DNA of 64,000 bases from Hyphomonas sp. (GCF_016125515.1 NZ_WGLO01000020.1:1-64000), one strand, 5' to 3'. Positions 52,434 through 63,193 are shown, counted from the stretch's first letter. The notes: generated by a model from the letters alone, not told the origin. A program made the numbers and translations.

Positions 52434-53408
52434 ATGAAAACCCGCATCACCGAAATGCTCGGAATCCAGCACCCCATCGTTCAGGGGGGGATGCACTTCG
52501 TCGGCTTCGCCGAAATGGCAGCGGCAGTCTCGAACGCTGGCGGCCTCGGCATCATCACGGCGCTCACCCAGCGCACCCCGGCGGACCTCGCCAACGAGAT
52601 CGCCCGTTGCCGCGACATGACCGACAAGCCGATCGGCGTGAACCTCACCTTCCTGCCTTCGGTCAACCAGCCTGACTATCCCGGCTATGTGAAGGCCATC
52701 ATCGAGGGCGGCGTGAAGGTCGTCGAGACAGCCGGCAACAACCCGGTCCAGGTGCTGCCGGTGCTAAAGGAGCATGGCATCAAGGTCATCCACAAATGCA
52801 CCGCGGTGCGCCACGCGCTGAAAGCCCAGAAGATCGGCTGCGATGCGGTCTCGGTCGATGGCTTCGAATGCGGCGGCCACCCGGGCGAAGACGATGTGCC
52901 AAACTTCATCCTACTGCCGCGCGCCATGGACGAGCTCGACATCCCCTTTATCGCGTCCGGCGGCATGGCTGACGGCCGTTCGCTGGTCGCCGCGATGGCG
53001 CTCGGCGCCGAAGGCATGAACATGGGCACACGCTTCATCGCGACCAGGGAAGCCCCGGTCCACGAGAATGTAAAACAGGCGCTCGTCGCCGCCTCTGAAC
53101 TTGACACCCGCCTCGTCATGCGTCCGCTGCGCAATACCGAGCGCGTGCTGACCAACCCGGCGGTCGAACGCCTGCTCCAGAAGGAGAAAGAACTCGGCAC
53201 GTCGATCAAGTTCGAGGACATCATCGAGGAAGTCGCGGGCGTCTATCCGAAGATCATGCTCGATGGCGACATGGATGCCGGGGCCTGGTCGTGTGGCATG
53301 GTGGCGGGCCTGATCTACGATATCCCGACCTGCAAGGAACTGATCGACCGGATCATGGCCCAGGCCGAGGAAATCATCACGAAACGCCTCGCCCGCGCCG
53401 TCGCCTGA
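52434..53408 (+). CDS. Nitronate monooxygenase family flavoprotein
   Basis: A 324-residue FMN-binding TIM barrel. Family marks are HPIVQGGMHFVGFAEMAAAVS, GLGIITAL, the GFECGGHPGED loop with the catalytic-region His, and IASGGMADGRSLVAAMALGAEG. It oxidises nitroalkane-type compounds; in some relatives the physiological substrate is different. GGAGGA precedes the ATG. Confidence 0.92.
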   Translation: MKTRITEMLGIQHPIVQGGMHFVGFAEMAAAVSNAGGLGIITALTQRTPADLANEIARCRDMTDKPIGVNLTFLPSVNQPDYPGYVKAIIEGGVKVVETAGNNPVQVLPVLKEHGIKVIHKCTAVRHALKAQKIGCDAVSVDGFECGGHPGEDDVPNFILLPRAMDELDIPFIASGGMADGRSLVAAMALGAEGMNMGTRFIATREAPVHENVKQALVAASELDTRLVMRPLRNTERVLTNPAVERLLQKEKELGTSIKFEDIIEEVAGVYPKIMLDGDMDAGAWSCGMVAGLIYDIPTCKELIDRIMAQAEEIITKRLARAVA

Positions 53409-53527
53409 TCGGGCACCCGCGCCGCATTCGGTGTTTAATCCGCGCTGTTAACCATTGATTTCGGGTGGCCGGATTTCGCCTGAGGGGAAGGAAGCGCTCG
53501 CCCCTCAGGTGTAGACAGCACGTTTCT

Positions 53528-53542
53528 GTTCCGATTATGTTC
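53528..53542 (+). promoter_or_regulatory. Alphaproteobacterial SOS (LexA) box upstream of rmuC
   Basis: GTTC (53528-53531), CGATTAT, GTTC (53539-53542): an exact match to the direct repeat GTTC-N7-GTTC recognised by alphaproteobacterial LexA. It ends 26 bases before the rmuC ATG. Chance hits to this pattern are expected about twice in a window this long, so position near a recombination gene is the main support. Confidence 0.65.
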
Positions 53543-53568
53543 CATGGGAATCGGTTTAAGGTGTTTCC

Positions 53569-54912
53569 ATGGATCCCATTTTGACCTTCGGAACGGTCGC
53601 GCTCGACGCGCTGCACCTCGTGTTTCTCGCTCTAGCCATCGGTCTTGGCGTGGCTTTCTGGCAGATGCGCCAGGGGGCAGAAGGTGCGCGGCAATTGCTG
53701 GCGCGGGATCTTGATGCTGCGCAGGCAGAAGCGGAACGCAACAGCCAGCGCGCCCGCACCGCCGAAGCGGTCGCCCGCGAGGCTGAGTTGAAGCTCGCCG
53801 CCGCTCAGGCCCGCAGCGACGAGGAGGAACGCAAGTTCGCCGAGATGGCGCAGGGCGTTCTGGCGCGCGCCAATGTCCAGTTCCTGCAGCTCGCCAACGA
53901 GACCTTCGAGAAGCACAAGGAAGGCGCCAAGGGCCAGCTGACCGAGCTGATGAAACCCATCGGCGAGAATTTCGAAACCTTCCGCCAGCGCGTCGACGCA
54001 CTCGAGAAAGTGCGCACCGAAGACAAGTCCGCCCTGAAGGAACAGGTCGAGGCGATCCATGCGAGCCTCAAGGTGCACACGGCCGAGACCGGCAAACTCG
54101 TCAGCGCGCTGACCGCGCCGAAAGGTGGCGGGCGCTGGGGTGAGATGACGCTGCGCAATGTGATGGAACAGGCGGGGCTCTCCCAGCACTGCGATTTTTC
54201 CGAACAGGTCAGCGAACAGGGGGAGGCCGGTCGCCAACGGCCTGACGCCATCATCCGGCTGCCGGGCAACCGGCAGATCGTGATCGATTCCAAGGTGTCG
54301 CTGGACGCCTACATGGCTGCCAACGGCACCGATGACGCCGCCCAGCGCGGCGCCCATCTCAAGGCCCACGCCGCCAGCGTCCAGCGCCATGTGAACCTGC
54401 TCTCGTCCAAGGACTACCAGTCCAATCTCGGCAACCGGTTCGACTACGTGGCCATGTTCATCCCCGGCGAGAATTTCTTCGCTGCCGCGCTCGAACATGC
54501 CCCGGACCTGATCGAGAAGGCGATGGCCAAATCGGTGATCGTGACGACGCCAACGACGCTGATCGCGCTCGCCCGCACGGTGGCCCATCTCTGGCGTCAG
54601 CACGAGATGAACGCCAATGCGATGGAGGCGGCCGAGCTTGGCGCCGAGCTTTACCTCCGTATCGGCAAGATGCTGGAGCACATGCAGAAGCTTGGCAAAT
54701 CCCTGAATGGATCGGTCGATGCCTTCAATGATGTCATGGGCTCGGTGGACAAGCGCGTGATGCCCACACTGCGCCGGTTCGAGGAGCTTTCGATCGCCCC
54801 GCCGGCCAAAACGGCCGTCGAACCGAAGCAGATCGAAGCCCGTGCCCGCCCGCCCGCGACGACCGGAGAGCTGGACCTGCCACCGCCGCGCAAGGCGCTG
54901 TCGGCGGAATAG
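53569..54912 (+). CDS. rmuC: RmuC, DNA recombination-limiting protein
   Basis: A 447-residue RmuC: an N-terminal membrane helix (residues 12-28), a long coiled coil to about 165, and a nuclease-like core ([38 protein letters not shown]). RmuC limits inversions at short repeats and is membrane-anchored. An exact LexA-type box lies just upstream, implying SOS induction. Confidence 0.93.
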   Translation: MDPILTFGTVALDALHLVFLALAIGLGVAFWQMRQGAEGARQLLARDLDAAQAEAERNSQRARTAEAVAREAELKLAAAQARSDEEERKFAEMAQGVLARANVQFLQLANETFEKHKEGAKGQLTELMKPIGENFETFRQRVDALEKVRTEDKSALKEQVEAIHASLKVHTAETGKLVSALTAPKGGGRWGEMTLRNVMEQAGLSQHCDFSEQVSEQGEAGRQRPDAIIRLPGNRQIVIDSKVSLDAYMAANGTDDAAQRGAHLKAHAASVQRHVNLLSSKDYQSNLGNRFDYVAMFIPGENFFAAALEHAPDLIEKAMAKSVIVTTPTTLIALARTVAHLWRQHEMNANAMEAAELGAELYLRIGKMLEHMQKLGKSLNGSVDAFNDVMGSVDKRVMPTLRRFEELSIAPPAKTAVEPKQIEARARPPATTGELDLPPPRKALSAE

Positions 54913-54952
54913 ACCCGTTGACGCACACGGAAGGCATGCATATCTGACCTCC

Positions 54953-55483
54953 ATGGCCATCCGCGAAATCCTCACAGTCCCCGATCCGCGCCTGAAAGAG
55001 GTGTCGAAGCCCGTTATGGGCCCCGTCACCGACGAGCACCGCGCGCTCATGGATGACATGCTGGAAACCATGTACGACGCCCCCGGCATTGGCCTGGCGG
55101 CTATCCAGATCGGCGTGCCACTGCGCATCATCGTCATGGATCTGGCCCGTGAGGGCGAGGAAAAAGCCCCGCGCTATTTCGTGAACCCGGAGATCGTGGA
55201 AACGGTCGAGGAAACGAAGCCCTATGAGGAAGGCTGCCTCTCCGTCCCGGACATCTTCGACGAGGTCGAGCGCCCGGCCCGCTGCCGCATCAAGTATCTC
55301 GATTACAACGGCAACCCTGTCGATGAATGGGCGGAAGATCTTTACGCCGTCTGCATCCAGCACGAGATGGACCATCTCGAAGGCACGCTGTTCATCGATT
55401 ACCTGTCCCGCCTGAAGCGCCAGCGCGCCATCGACAAGGTGAAGAAGGCCAAGATCCGCGCCATCCGCGAAGACGCGAACTAG
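54953..55483 (+). CDS. def: Peptide deformylase
   Basis: A 176-residue enzyme that removes the formyl group from nascent proteins. Metal ligands are C95 (EEGCLSVP), H137 and H141 (QHEMDHLEG), catalytic E138; motif 1 is [10 protein letters not shown]. It is followed by fmt, as usual. The start is ATG at 54953; the frame is open upstream into rmuC. Confidence 0.97.
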   Translation: MAIREILTVPDPRLKEVSKPVMGPVTDEHRALMDDMLETMYDAPGIGLAAIQIGVPLRIIVMDLAREGEEKAPRYFVNPEIVETVEETKPYEEGCLSVPDIFDEVERPARCRIKYLDYNGNPVDEWAEDLYAVCIQHEMDHLEGTLFIDYLSRLKRQRAIDKVKKAKIRAIREDAN

Positions 55484-55616
55484 CCGCCATTTCCCGGGCT
55501 CCGCGCCCTCCCGCGAAAACCGGGATCCCGCGCGCAATTGCGCAAGGCGGGCGGCGGGAACAGGCTTGTGTTTCTCCGCCCGATGATGTTCCGGTGCCAG
55601 GCAACCGGGAGACCAC

Positions 55617-56567
55617 ATGACCCAGCCCCTCCGCATCGCCTTCATGGGAAGCCCCGACATCGCCGTCGGTGTGCTGAAAGCGCTGACCGAGGCCGGGCAC
55701 GAGATCGCCTGCGTCTATTCCCAGCCGCCGCGCCCCGCCGGACGCGGCAAGAAGCTGACCCCCACGCCTGTCCATGCCTATGCCGAAAGCCGGGGTCTGG
55801 ACGTGCGCACACCGAAGAGCCTGAAAAAGGCGGAAGAGCAGGCCGCCTTTGCAGCGCTCGGTCTCGATGCCGCCGTCGTCGTCGCCTACGGCCTCATCCT
55901 GCCGCAGCCGATCCTCGACGCGCCGCGCCTCGGCTGTCTCAACATGCACGCCTCCATCCTGCCGCGCTGGCGCGGCGCGGCGCCGATCCAGCGCGCGATG
56001 ATGGCGGGCGACACAGAAACCGGCATCGATGCGATGATGATGGAAGCGGGTCTCGACACCGGCCCTGTCCTCGCCTCCGTCCGTACACCGATCACGGCAG
56101 AGGATACGGCTGGCACGCTGCATGACCGGCTGGCCATCCTCGCCGCTGAACTGGCGCCCCGCGCGCTTGCCGGTCTGGCCGATGGCACGCTGAGGCCCGT
56201 GGCCCAGCGCGAGGACGGCATGACCTACGCTGCCAAGATCACGGCGGAAGACCAGCGCATTGACTGGACGCGGCCCGCCGCCGAGATCGACTGTCGGATC
56301 CGCGGCCTCTCGCCCGCGCCCGGCGCCTGGTGTGAATGCAAAAGCGATCAGGGTCCGGTGCGCCTGAAACTTCTGTTCAGCGAATTGTCGGACGTCTGGA
56401 GCCCCGGCACGCCGCCCGGCACGCTCCTTGACGACCGGTTGACGGTTGCCTGCGGCGATGGCCGCGCCGTCCGCCTTCTCCGGCTGCAAAAGCCTGGTGG
56501 CAAACCGTTTGGCGCGCGCGATTTCCTCGTCGGCACACCGCTTGCCGCAGGTGACCATTTCGCATGA
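55617..56567 (+). CDS. fmt: Methionyl-tRNA formyltransferase
   Basis: A 316-residue enzyme: formyl-transferase core with [19 protein letters not shown] and [17 protein letters not shown]-terminal tRNA-binding domain. It formylates initiator Met-tRNA, the counterpart of def. It overlaps the following gene by four bases. Confidence 0.97.
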   Translation: MTQPLRIAFMGSPDIAVGVLKALTEAGHEIACVYSQPPRPAGRGKKLTPTPVHAYAESRGLDVRTPKSLKKAEEQAAFAALGLDAAVVVAYGLILPQPILDAPRLGCLNMHASILPRWRGAAPIQRAMMAGDTETGIDAMMMEAGLDTGPVLASVRTPITAEDTAGTLHDRLAILAAELAPRALAGLADGTLRPVAQREDGMTYAAKITAEDQRIDWTRPAAEIDCRIRGLSPAPGAWCECKSDQGPVRLKLLFSELSDVWSPGTPPGTLLDDRLTVACGDGRAVRLLRLQKPGGKPFGARDFLVGTPLAAGDHFA

Positions 56568-57052
56568 CCAGCTTCTGGATCCGCCCGACCCAGGCCGGTG
56601 ACATGGATGCCATTGCGGCGCTGAACGATGCCGCCTTTGGCGGCCCGGACGAGGCCCGCATCACACGCCGCCTTCACGGCGATGGCGACAGTCTGGTTTC
56701 CCTCGTGGCGGTTGGGGAGTCCGGCATCTTGGGTCATATCGAATTCTTCCGCATCCGGATCGATGGTGAGCCAACGGGCGTCGGACTCGGACCGATGTGC
56801 GCCTGGCCGGGCCTTCAGCGCAGCGGGATCGGCAGCTATCTGGTCCGCACCGGTCTTGAAGATCTTGATGACCTCGGCGAGACAATCGTCTTCGTCCTTG
56901 GTCATCCCGCCTATTATCCGCGCTTCGGATTCTCCGCAGAGGCTGCACGACCGTTCGCGGCGCCTTGGTCTGGACCGCATTTCATGGCCCAGCGCCTGCG
57001 CGAAGGCGCCCCGGCTTCCGGTACGCTCACCTATCCCCCCGCCTTCAGCTGA
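56564..57052 (+). CDS. GNAT-family N-acetyltransferase
   Basis: A 162-residue GNAT protein with the acetyl-CoA loop [16 protein letters not shown] and the [15 protein letters not shown] end typical of the YhbS group. Substrate unknown. It is coupled to fmt by ATGA and lies between fmt and truA, which usually lie close together. Confidence 0.88.
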   Translation: MTSFWIRPTQAGDMDAIAALNDAAFGGPDEARITRRLHGDGDSLVSLVAVGESGILGHIEFFRIRIDGEPTGVGLGPMCAWPGLQRSGIGSYLVRTGLEDLDDLGETIVFVLGHPAYYPRFGFSAEAARPFAAPWSGPHFMAQRLREGAPASGTLTYPPAFS

Positions 57053-57070
57053 TCGATACAGGCATCTCGC

Positions 57071-57355
57071 ATGACCCTCTCTCCCCTCGAACTGCTCGGC
57101 TTCGTGGCCGGCCTGTTCGGCACCTTCGCGTCCGCGCCTCAGGCGATCAAGATCATCCGCACAAGGCAGGCCCGCGATGTCTCCTTGACGACCTACCTGA
57201 TGGCCCTGACCGGGTCGGTCCTCTGGGGGGCATATGGCTGGCTCGGGCACGCGCCCAGCATCATCTTCTGGAACGGCATGGCGATCATGCTTTTCTGCGC
57301 CATCATCTGGCTGAAGCTGCGCCACAGCGTGCCGGATGCCGCGCCCGGGAGTTGA
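57071..57355 (+). CDS. SemiSWEET/PQ-loop small transporter
   Basis: A 94-residue protein with three membrane helices and the signature [13 protein letters not shown] (PQ-loop) and [17 protein letters not shown]. SemiSWEETs dimerise to transport sugars. It is 18 bases after the GNAT gene and in the same unit as truA. Confidence 0.9.
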   Translation: MTLSPLELLGFVAGLFGTFASAPQAIKIIRTRQARDVSLTTYLMALTGSVLWGAYGWLGHAPSIIFWNGMAIMLFCAIIWLKLRHSVPDAAPGS

Positions 57356-57386
57356 CCAAACCCCGCCGGACTGGCAGCGCCAAGCC

Positions 57387-58133
57387 ATGCCCCGCTACAA
57401 GCTCCTCCTCGAATATAATGGCGGCCCGTACCAGGGCTGGATGAAGCTGCCCGGCGTGCCGACCGTGCAGGCCGCGCTCGAAGACGCCGCCGCCAAGCTC
57501 GACGGCCAACCGGTCGAGGTGACCGGGGCAGGGCGTACCGATTCCGGCGTCCACGCGACCGGCCAGGTCGCTCATATGGACCTCGCGCAGGACCGGCCGG
57601 ACAAGGTCGCCGACGCAATGAACTTCCATCTGCGCCCGCATCCGATCGCCGTGCTCAAGGCCGAGCAGGTCAGCGACGACTTCCACGCCCGTTTCTCGGC
57701 CACCGCGCGCCACTACCGGTATGTCATCATCAACCGGCGCGCCGATCTGGCGTTGGAGCGCGGCCTGGCCTGGCGCGTTCCGTCAAAGCTGGACGCCGCC
57801 GCAATGCACGCGGCGGCGCAGCGCCTGCTCGGCCATCACGACTTCACGACCTTCCGCGATACGGCTTGTCAGGCTGCCAGCCCGGTCAAGACGCTCGACC
57901 GGCTGGACGTCGCCCGCTTCGGCGACCGGATCGAGATCACCTGCTCGGCGCAGAGCTTCCTGCACCGGCAGGTGCGCTCGATGGTCGGCAGCCTCGTCGA
58001 AGTCGGCCGTGGCTTCCAGCGCCCGGAATGGATCTCGGATATCCTCGCAGCCGCCGACCGCACCGCCTGCGGTCCCGTCGCGCCCAGTGACGGGCTTTAT
58101 CTCGAGCGCGTGGACTATCCGGCCGCCCCCTGA
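57387..58133 (+). CDS. truA: tRNA pseudouridine(38-40) synthase TruA
   Basis: A 248-residue enzyme. The catalytic aspartate is D52 in [14 protein letters not shown]. It modifies positions 38-40 of the tRNA anticodon arm. The ATG at 57387 gives the family N-terminus [12 protein letters not shown]. It is the last gene of the def-fmt-truA translation cluster. Confidence 0.96.
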   Translation: MPRYKLLLEYNGGPYQGWMKLPGVPTVQAALEDAAAKLDGQPVEVTGAGRTDSGVHATGQVAHMDLAQDRPDKVADAMNFHLRPHPIAVLKAEQVSDDFHARFSATARHYRYVIINRRADLALERGLAWRVPSKLDAAAMHAAAQRLLGHHDFTTFRDTACQAASPVKTLDRLDVARFGDRIEITCSAQSFLHRQVRSMVGSLVEVGRGFQRPEWISDILAAADRTACGPVAPSDGLYLERVDYPAAP

Positions 58134-58202
58134 CGCGAAGGCAGCCTTTTTTGCCTGCGGGTTCGGGTTTAGCCTCTCCCCAAACAAACAGGGAGAAACG
58201 CC

Positions 58203-59438
58203 ATGGCCATCGATTTCACGATTCCGGAAGAAGCCAACGAGATCCGCGCGCGCGTGCGCAAGTGGGTGCAGGAAGAATGCATCCCCGCCGAAAAGGAAAT
58301 GGCGGCCGGCAAGGCGTACAAGACGGTGCTGAAGGAGTTGCGCCAGAAAGCCCGCGCGCAGGGCCTGTGGCTGCCCTTCTTCCCGGTCGAGCATGGCGGC
58401 ATGGGGCTTGGCCCGCTCGCCAACGCCCTTGTGCAGATGGAACTCGGCCAGAGCCATCTCGGCGCCCTTTCGATGAATTCTCAGGGTCCGGACGATGCGA
58501 CCATGCTGACGCTGCTCGCCCATGGCACGGATTTCCAGAAGGAGAAATACCTCAAGCCGCTGATCAACGGTGACAAGCGCATCTGCTATTCGATGACTGA
58601 GAAGGCCGCTGGCGCCGACGCGACCGGCATGCAGACCACCGCCGTGAAGGACGGCAAGGGCAATTATGTCCTCAACGGCGAGAAATGGTTCTCCTCCGCC
58701 GCCACCGCCGCCGACATCGCGGTCGTCATGGCCAGGACCAATCCGGAAGCGCCGCGCCACCAGCAATACTCAACCTTCATCGTCGAGCTGCCGAACCCCG
58801 GCTACAACATCATCCGAGACATCCCCACGATGGCCGTGCATGGGCCCCACTATGCCGAGATGGGCGGCGGCCATGCCGAGGTGAAGATCGAGAACCTTGT
58901 CGTGCCGGAAGAAAACCTGCTCGGCGGGGAAGGGCAGGGCTTCGCGATGGGCCAGCACCGGCTCGCTTACGGCCGTCTGCGCCACGGCATGCACAATGTC
59001 GCCATGGCCCAGCGCGCACTTGATCTGGCCACGGAACATGTCACCAAACGGTCCACGTTCGGCAAGAAACTCGACGAGCGCCAGGGCGTACAGTTCATGC
59101 TCGCCGATTGCGCGAGCAAGATCTATATTGCCCGCCTGATGCTGATGCACATTGCCTACAAGGCCGAGAACGGCATGGACATCCGCCAGGAAAACGGTAT
59201 CGCCAAGGTCTATCTCGCCAACATGGTGCATGACGTGGTCGACACGGCGATCCAGTTGCACGGCGCGCTCGGCTATTCGCTCGATACGCCGCTCGCCGCC
59301 TGGTACACGCACGTTCGCTCCCAGCGCCTCGTCGATGGTCCGGATGAAGTGCACAAATGGATCACTGGCAAGAACGTCATCCGCGCCTTCAAGAAGGATG
59401 GCACGACGGCCGCCGCCTGCGGCGGGGATCTGCTCTAG
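58203..59438 (+). CDS. Acyl-CoA dehydrogenase family protein
   Basis: A 411-residue flavoenzyme. Segments ICYSMTEKAAGADATGMQTTA, LNGEKWFSSAA, RQENGIAKVYLANM and IQLHGALGYSLDTPLA match the ACAD family, in the long-chain/ACAD10-like branch. It dehydrogenates acyl-CoA to enoyl-CoA. GGGAGAA precedes the ATG. The 3' end overlaps the convergent small gene by four bases. Confidence 0.92.
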   Translation: MAIDFTIPEEANEIRARVRKWVQEECIPAEKEMAAGKAYKTVLKELRQKARAQGLWLPFFPVEHGGMGLGPLANALVQMELGQSHLGALSMNSQGPDDATMLTLLAHGTDFQKEKYLKPLINGDKRICYSMTEKAAGADATGMQTTAVKDGKGNYVLNGEKWFSSAATAADIAVVMARTNPEAPRHQQYSTFIVELPNPGYNIIRDIPTMAVHGPHYAEMGGGHAEVKIENLVVPEENLLGGEGQGFAMGQHRLAYGRLRHGMHNVAMAQRALDLATEHVTKRSTFGKKLDERQGVQFMLADCASKIYIARLMLMHIAYKAENGMDIRQENGIAKVYLANMVHDVVDTAIQLHGALGYSLDTPLAAWYTHVRSQRLVDGPDEVHKWITGKNVIRAFKKDGTTAAACGGDLL

Positions 59439-59644
59439 TCCTTGCGCCGCATCACGCCGCGGATCAGCGGGAGTTGCCACAGCACCAGACCGCTGAGCGC
59501 CAGCCCGGGGAAAATCACGTACTTCGTGCTGGTCACGAAGAACGGGTTTTCCACCAGCGGCGAGTAGACATAGGCCAGAAGGATCATGCCGCCGGTGATA
59601 TGCAGCCAGCGCAGGATTTCCCGTGTGAAATTACCGCCCATCAC
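59435..59644 (-). CDS. Small two-helix membrane protein, 69 residues
   Basis: Two hydrophobic segments (about 10-28 and 42-61) with a charged RGVMRRKD end. The start is the ATG at 59644 or the next at 59641. No family recognised. It lies ten bases behind the TPR protein gene on the same strand and may be co-transcribed with it. Confidence 0.7.
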   Translation of the reverse strand: MMGGNFTREILRWLHITGGMILLAYVYSPLVENPFFVTSTKYVIFPGLALSGLVLWQLPLIRGVMRRKD

Positions 59645-59653
59645 ACGCCTCTG

Positions 59654-61507
59654 TCAGCCGGTACACGCGAAATCGTCCTTGCCCACAGGCTTGCACCAGG
59701 CGGGAAACCCGCGCGATTTCCAGAGGGCGAGGACGCCTTGCTTGCGGACCTGAGCTTTCCATTTCGGATGCTGGTAAATGCTGGCGGGTCTGAGGAAGAA
59801 AAGCGCCGGTTCGCTCTGGTATGCTGCGTCCCATGCAGGTTGCATCATGGCAATCGTCAGGTCCGGGTCCTTCAGCAAGATGGCAATCGTGCCGTCTAGG
59901 GTCGGGTTCGCCGCAAGCAGGGCGCGAAGCGCTGGCGCGCCCGCTTCTCCCTGACGGGCGGCAGACAGGGCTGACTTCACGTCCGCCATTGCGTCAGGCG
60001 GTATCAACCCCCTGTCAACAGCCATCTGGAACATCGCCTCGGCTTCGTCGAATTTACCGTCAATCAGGAGGGTTCGAAAAGGGTTCGTGTAGCCGTAGAT
60101 CATGTCGGGGTTGATCTCCCTGACCTTTGCATATTGTTTCAGTGCTTCTTCTGCCGGATCGGGCGCGTCCGGACTTGCGCCGCTAAACGCCACTGCATTG
60201 CCGAGCGTGTTCCGGTAGATGGAGACCAGCGGATCACTCTCGACCGCCCGCTGTGCAAGGCTTCTGGCTTCCTGGCGATACCCTAGAGCTAACAGCATTT
60301 GCGCCGCAAGATCGAGGACGGCCGCGTTGTCAGGGGCAAGGTCAACCGCCTTGTCCAACTCTTCCGCGCCTGGGATAAGGTCGCCTGAGTAGACCATAAG
60401 CGACGCACGGCTCATATGGGCTTCAGCATTGCCCGGGTCGAGGGTAATCGCCCGTTCCGAGGCTGCAAGTCCGATCGCGCGCCACTGATGCCAATCGCCA
60501 TCTGGTGGATTGCCCGGCTGGTAGGCTTCGTAGACGACATAGGTGTTACCGATCAGCGCCCAGGCAGGCGCAAAGTCCGGATCGCGCGCTGTGACTTCGT
60601 TCAACAGCAACAGCGCAGCATCAAGATTCTCCCGGCCGCGCGCCAGGAAGAGCTGGCGGGCTTTCAGGTATTTCTCATAGGCCTCGATGTCGTCCGTCCG
60701 GTCAACAATCAGCGACTCGTCTGACTTGAGGCCGAGCGACAGCGCAAGCTCCCCGGCCACCGCCTTGGCGATGTCATCCTGAATGTCGAACACATCCGTC
60801 AGTTCACGGTCATACGTTTCCGACCACATATGGAAGCCATCATTCGAACGGATCAGCTGCGCCGTGATGCGCAGCTTCGTGCCGGATTTGCGCACGCTGC
60901 CTTCCAGCACATGGTCGACGCCCAGCGCCGCGCCGATCTCGCGCAGGTCCTCGTTCTGTCCCTTGAAGGAAAAGCTGGAGGTCCGCCCCGCGACTTTCAG
61001 TTTCGGAATGCGCACGAGCACATTCAGGATTTCCTCGGAAATTCCGTCAGAGAAAAACTCCTGATCACCATCCGGCGAAAGGTCGATGAACGGCAGCACC
61101 GCCACGGACGCCGACGCCTCGCCTTTTGCCACTTGCGGCCCGGCGGCGCCTATCCCCGTCTCCGGCATCAGGCGGTCGCCGATGATCAGCGCGCCGACCA
61201 GCGCAAGACCGCCAATGATGATGAAGTCCAGCCGGCTTCCGGTCTTTGCGGCGATGCTCTCGCCTTGAGACACAGCCGCTGTGCGCTTCATGCCCTCCGG
61301 CGTCATCTCGAACGCCCACGCAAACAGCATCGCAATCGGGAATCCCGCCAGCACCAGCACGATGAAGAACGTATCCGTCCAGCCCGGCAGGTCCAGCGGT
61401 GCCTTCACGGCCACGATGATCTGGATCAGCAGCCAACCGACGACGGCGTACACGCCTGCCACCCGGAACACGTTCCGGCGCCGCAATTCCTGAAACAGTT
61501 TCCCCAA
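59654..61507 (-). CDS. TolB-like/TPR membrane protein (adenylate-cyclase-type N-terminus)
   Basis: A 617-residue protein. The N-terminal FQELRRRNVFRVAGVYAVVGWLL and next helices (about 20-60, 90-112) resemble the membrane anchors of CyaA-like TPR proteins. Residues about 130-260 contain the TolB-like/FlgO domain (VAVLPFIDLSPDGDQEFFSDGISEEI), and the rest is TPR repeats. No cyclase catalytic domain is present. A scaffold or regulator is likely; the exact function is unknown. Confidence 0.87.
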   Translation of the reverse strand: MGKLFQELRRRNVFRVAGVYAVVGWLLIQIIVAVKAPLDLPGWTDTFFIVLVLAGFPIAMLFAWAFEMTPEGMKRTAAVSQGESIAAKTGSRLDFIIIGGLALVGALIIGDRLMPETGIGAAGPQVAKGEASASVAVLPFIDLSPDGDQEFFSDGISEEILNVLVRIPKLKVAGRTSSFSFKGQNEDLREIGAALGVDHVLEGSVRKSGTKLRITAQLIRSNDGFHMWSETYDRELTDVFDIQDDIAKAVAGELALSLGLKSDESLIVDRTDDIEAYEKYLKARQLFLARGRENLDAALLLLNEVTARDPDFAPAWALIGNTYVVYEAYQPGNPPDGDWHQWRAIGLAASERAITLDPGNAEAHMSRASLMVYSGDLIPGAEELDKAVDLAPDNAAVLDLAAQMLLALGYRQEARSLAQRAVESDPLVSIYRNTLGNAVAFSGASPDAPDPAEEALKQYAKVREINPDMIYGYTNPFRTLLIDGKFDEAEAMFQMAVDRGLIPPDAMADVKSALSAARQGEAGAPALRALLAANPTLDGTIAILLKDPDLTIAMMQPAWDAAYQSEPALFFLRPASIYQHPKWKAQVRKQGVLALWKSRGFPAWCKPVGKDDFACTG

Positions 61508-61628
61508 AAGTGTTTCCCCACTGACTTACGGTCCAAGGCCTATCATGCACCGAGAATCGCGCAACGCTTCTTCCGCCAAAGCCCCGGATTGAATGGAAAG
61601 AGGCAAGGGGCGCGCCTGGCTTGCGGGC

Positions 61629-61994
61629 ATGATCAAACTCAACTTCTACTTCCGCCGCTTGCCGCAGCGCAGCCAGGAAGAGTTCCAGCGCTATTGGCGT
61701 GAGGACCATGCGCCGCTGGTGGCCAAGCACGCCAGCGCGCTCGGCAGTCTGCGCTACGTCCAGGCTCATACCGGCCATGGCTCCCTGAATGGCGCCATGC
61801 AGGCGTCACGCGGCGGCCCGGATGCCTATGACGTCGTCGCCGAACTCTGGTTCGAAAGCGACGCGACCATGGCCGCCAACACCAGTGAAGCTGCTGCCAG
61901 GGCCAGCGCTGAACTCCTCGCGGACGCAACGAATTTCATCGACCTTGCCAACTCACCGCTCTCGTTCAGCAATGAGCATGTGATCGTCGGCTAG
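61629..61994 (+). CDS. EthD-domain protein
   Basis: A 121-residue EthD/dimeric alpha-beta barrel protein: MIKLNFYFRRLPQRSQEEFQ, then YWREDHAPLV. Function in this family is often unclear. An upstream ATG at 61593 would add 12 residues; the 61629 start fits the domain. The stop overlaps the PLP gene's stop by four bases. Confidence 0.8.
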   Translation: MIKLNFYFRRLPQRSQEEFQRYWREDHAPLVAKHASALGSLRYVQAHTGHGSLNGAMQASRGGPDAYDVVAELWFESDATMAANTSEAAARASAELLADATNFIDLANSPLSFSNEHVIVG

Positions 61995-63193
61995 CGCGCG
62001 TTGGTCCCCAGCGCGTCGGCCAGATCTGCGATGATGTCCTCGACATCCTCCAGCCCGACCGACAGGCGCACCAGCCCGTCGCTGATGCCATGCTCTAGGC
62101 GCTCTTCGCGCGAATAGGTCGAGTGCGTCATGCTGGCCGGGTGCTGGATCAGCGTCTCCGCATCGCCGAGGCTCACCGCGCGGCGGATCATCTGCAGGCG
62201 GTTCATCATCGCGATGCCCGCCTCATAGCCGCCTTTCAGTTCTAGTGCGATCATGCCGCCGAACCCGTCCATCTGGCGCTTGGCCAGCTCATGCTGCGGG
62301 TGGCTTTTCAGGCCCGGATAGTACACGGCCTCAACGCCCGGCTGCGCCTCCAGCCATTCGGCCACGCGCATTCCGCTCGCGCAATGACGCGCCATGCGCA
62401 GCTGCAGGGTCTTCAGGCCACGCATCACCAGCATCGCGTTGAACGGCGCCATCACCGAGCCGGTCATGTCCTTCACGCCAACCATGCGCACGTCCTTGAT
62501 CGCATCGGCGCGGCCCAGCATCATGCCGGCGATGAGGTCGCCGTGTCCGCCGAGATACTTGGTCGCCGAGTGAACCACGAAGTCCGCGCCCAGTTCGATC
62601 GGCCGGGTGATCAGCGGCGAGGCATAGGTGTTGTCGACCACCACAAGCGCGCCGGCGCCGTGCGCGATCCGGCTCGCCGCAGCAATATCGACGAGGCGCA
62701 TGTTGGGGTTCGCGGGCGTCTCGAAATACACGATCCGCGTCTTCGCGCTGATCGCCGCGGACAGGTTCGCCGGATCGCGCAGGTCCACATGCGTGATCTG
62801 GATGCCGAAGCGCGCGAGACCGTCGCGCATGAAGGCGAAGGTGCAGCCATACAGTGTCTTGTCGGTGATGATCTCGTCGCCGGGCTTCAGCAAGGTCCAC
62901 ATCAATGAACTGATCGCGCCCATGCCGCTGGCGGTGGCGAGGCCCGCCTCGGCGCCCTCGAGGTTCGCGATGCGCGCCTCCAGCAGGGCCACGGTCGGGT
63001 TCGAGATGCGTGAGTAGATGTGCCCCTCGGCCTCACCGGCGAACAGGGCGCCGCCTGTCTCGGCGTCGGGGAAGGCGAAGGTCGAGGTCAGGTGCAGCGG
63101 CGGGGTCAGCGCATTGCCGTTCTCGGCTGGGTCATAGCCGTGGTGGATTGCGCGGGTCGCGGGCCCCGCCGGGCGGGTTGCGTCATAGGCCAT
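61991..63193 (-). CDS. Cys/Met metabolism PLP enzyme, methionine gamma-lyase type
   Basis: A 400-residue PLP enzyme. Marks include TPPLHLTSTFAFPDAETGG, the S-A-T-K site VVHSATKYLGGHGD with the PLP lysine, and NPxMRLVDI. It is of the trans-sulfuration family, closest in pattern to methionine gamma-lyase, though cystathionine or homocysteine substrates cannot be excluded. A Lrp-type gene is transcribed divergently, likely its regulator. Confidence 0.88.
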   Translation of the reverse strand: MAYDATRPAGPATRAIHHGYDPAENGNALTPPLHLTSTFAFPDAETGGALFAGEAEGHIYSRISNPTVALLEARIANLEGAEAGLATASGMGAISSLMWTLLKPGDEIITDKTLYGCTFAFMRDGLARFGIQITHVDLRDPANLSAAISAKTRIVYFETPANPNMRLVDIAAASRIAHGAGALVVVDNTYASPLITRPIELGADFVVHSATKYLGGHGDLIAGMMLGRADAIKDVRMVGVKDMTGSVMAPFNAMLVMRGLKTLQLRMARHCASGMRVAEWLEAQPGVEAVYYPGLKSHPQHELAKRQMDGFGGMIALELKGGYEAGIAMMNRLQMIRRAVSLGDAETLIQHPASMTHSTYSREERLEHGISDGLVRLSVGLEDVEDIIADLADALGTNAR

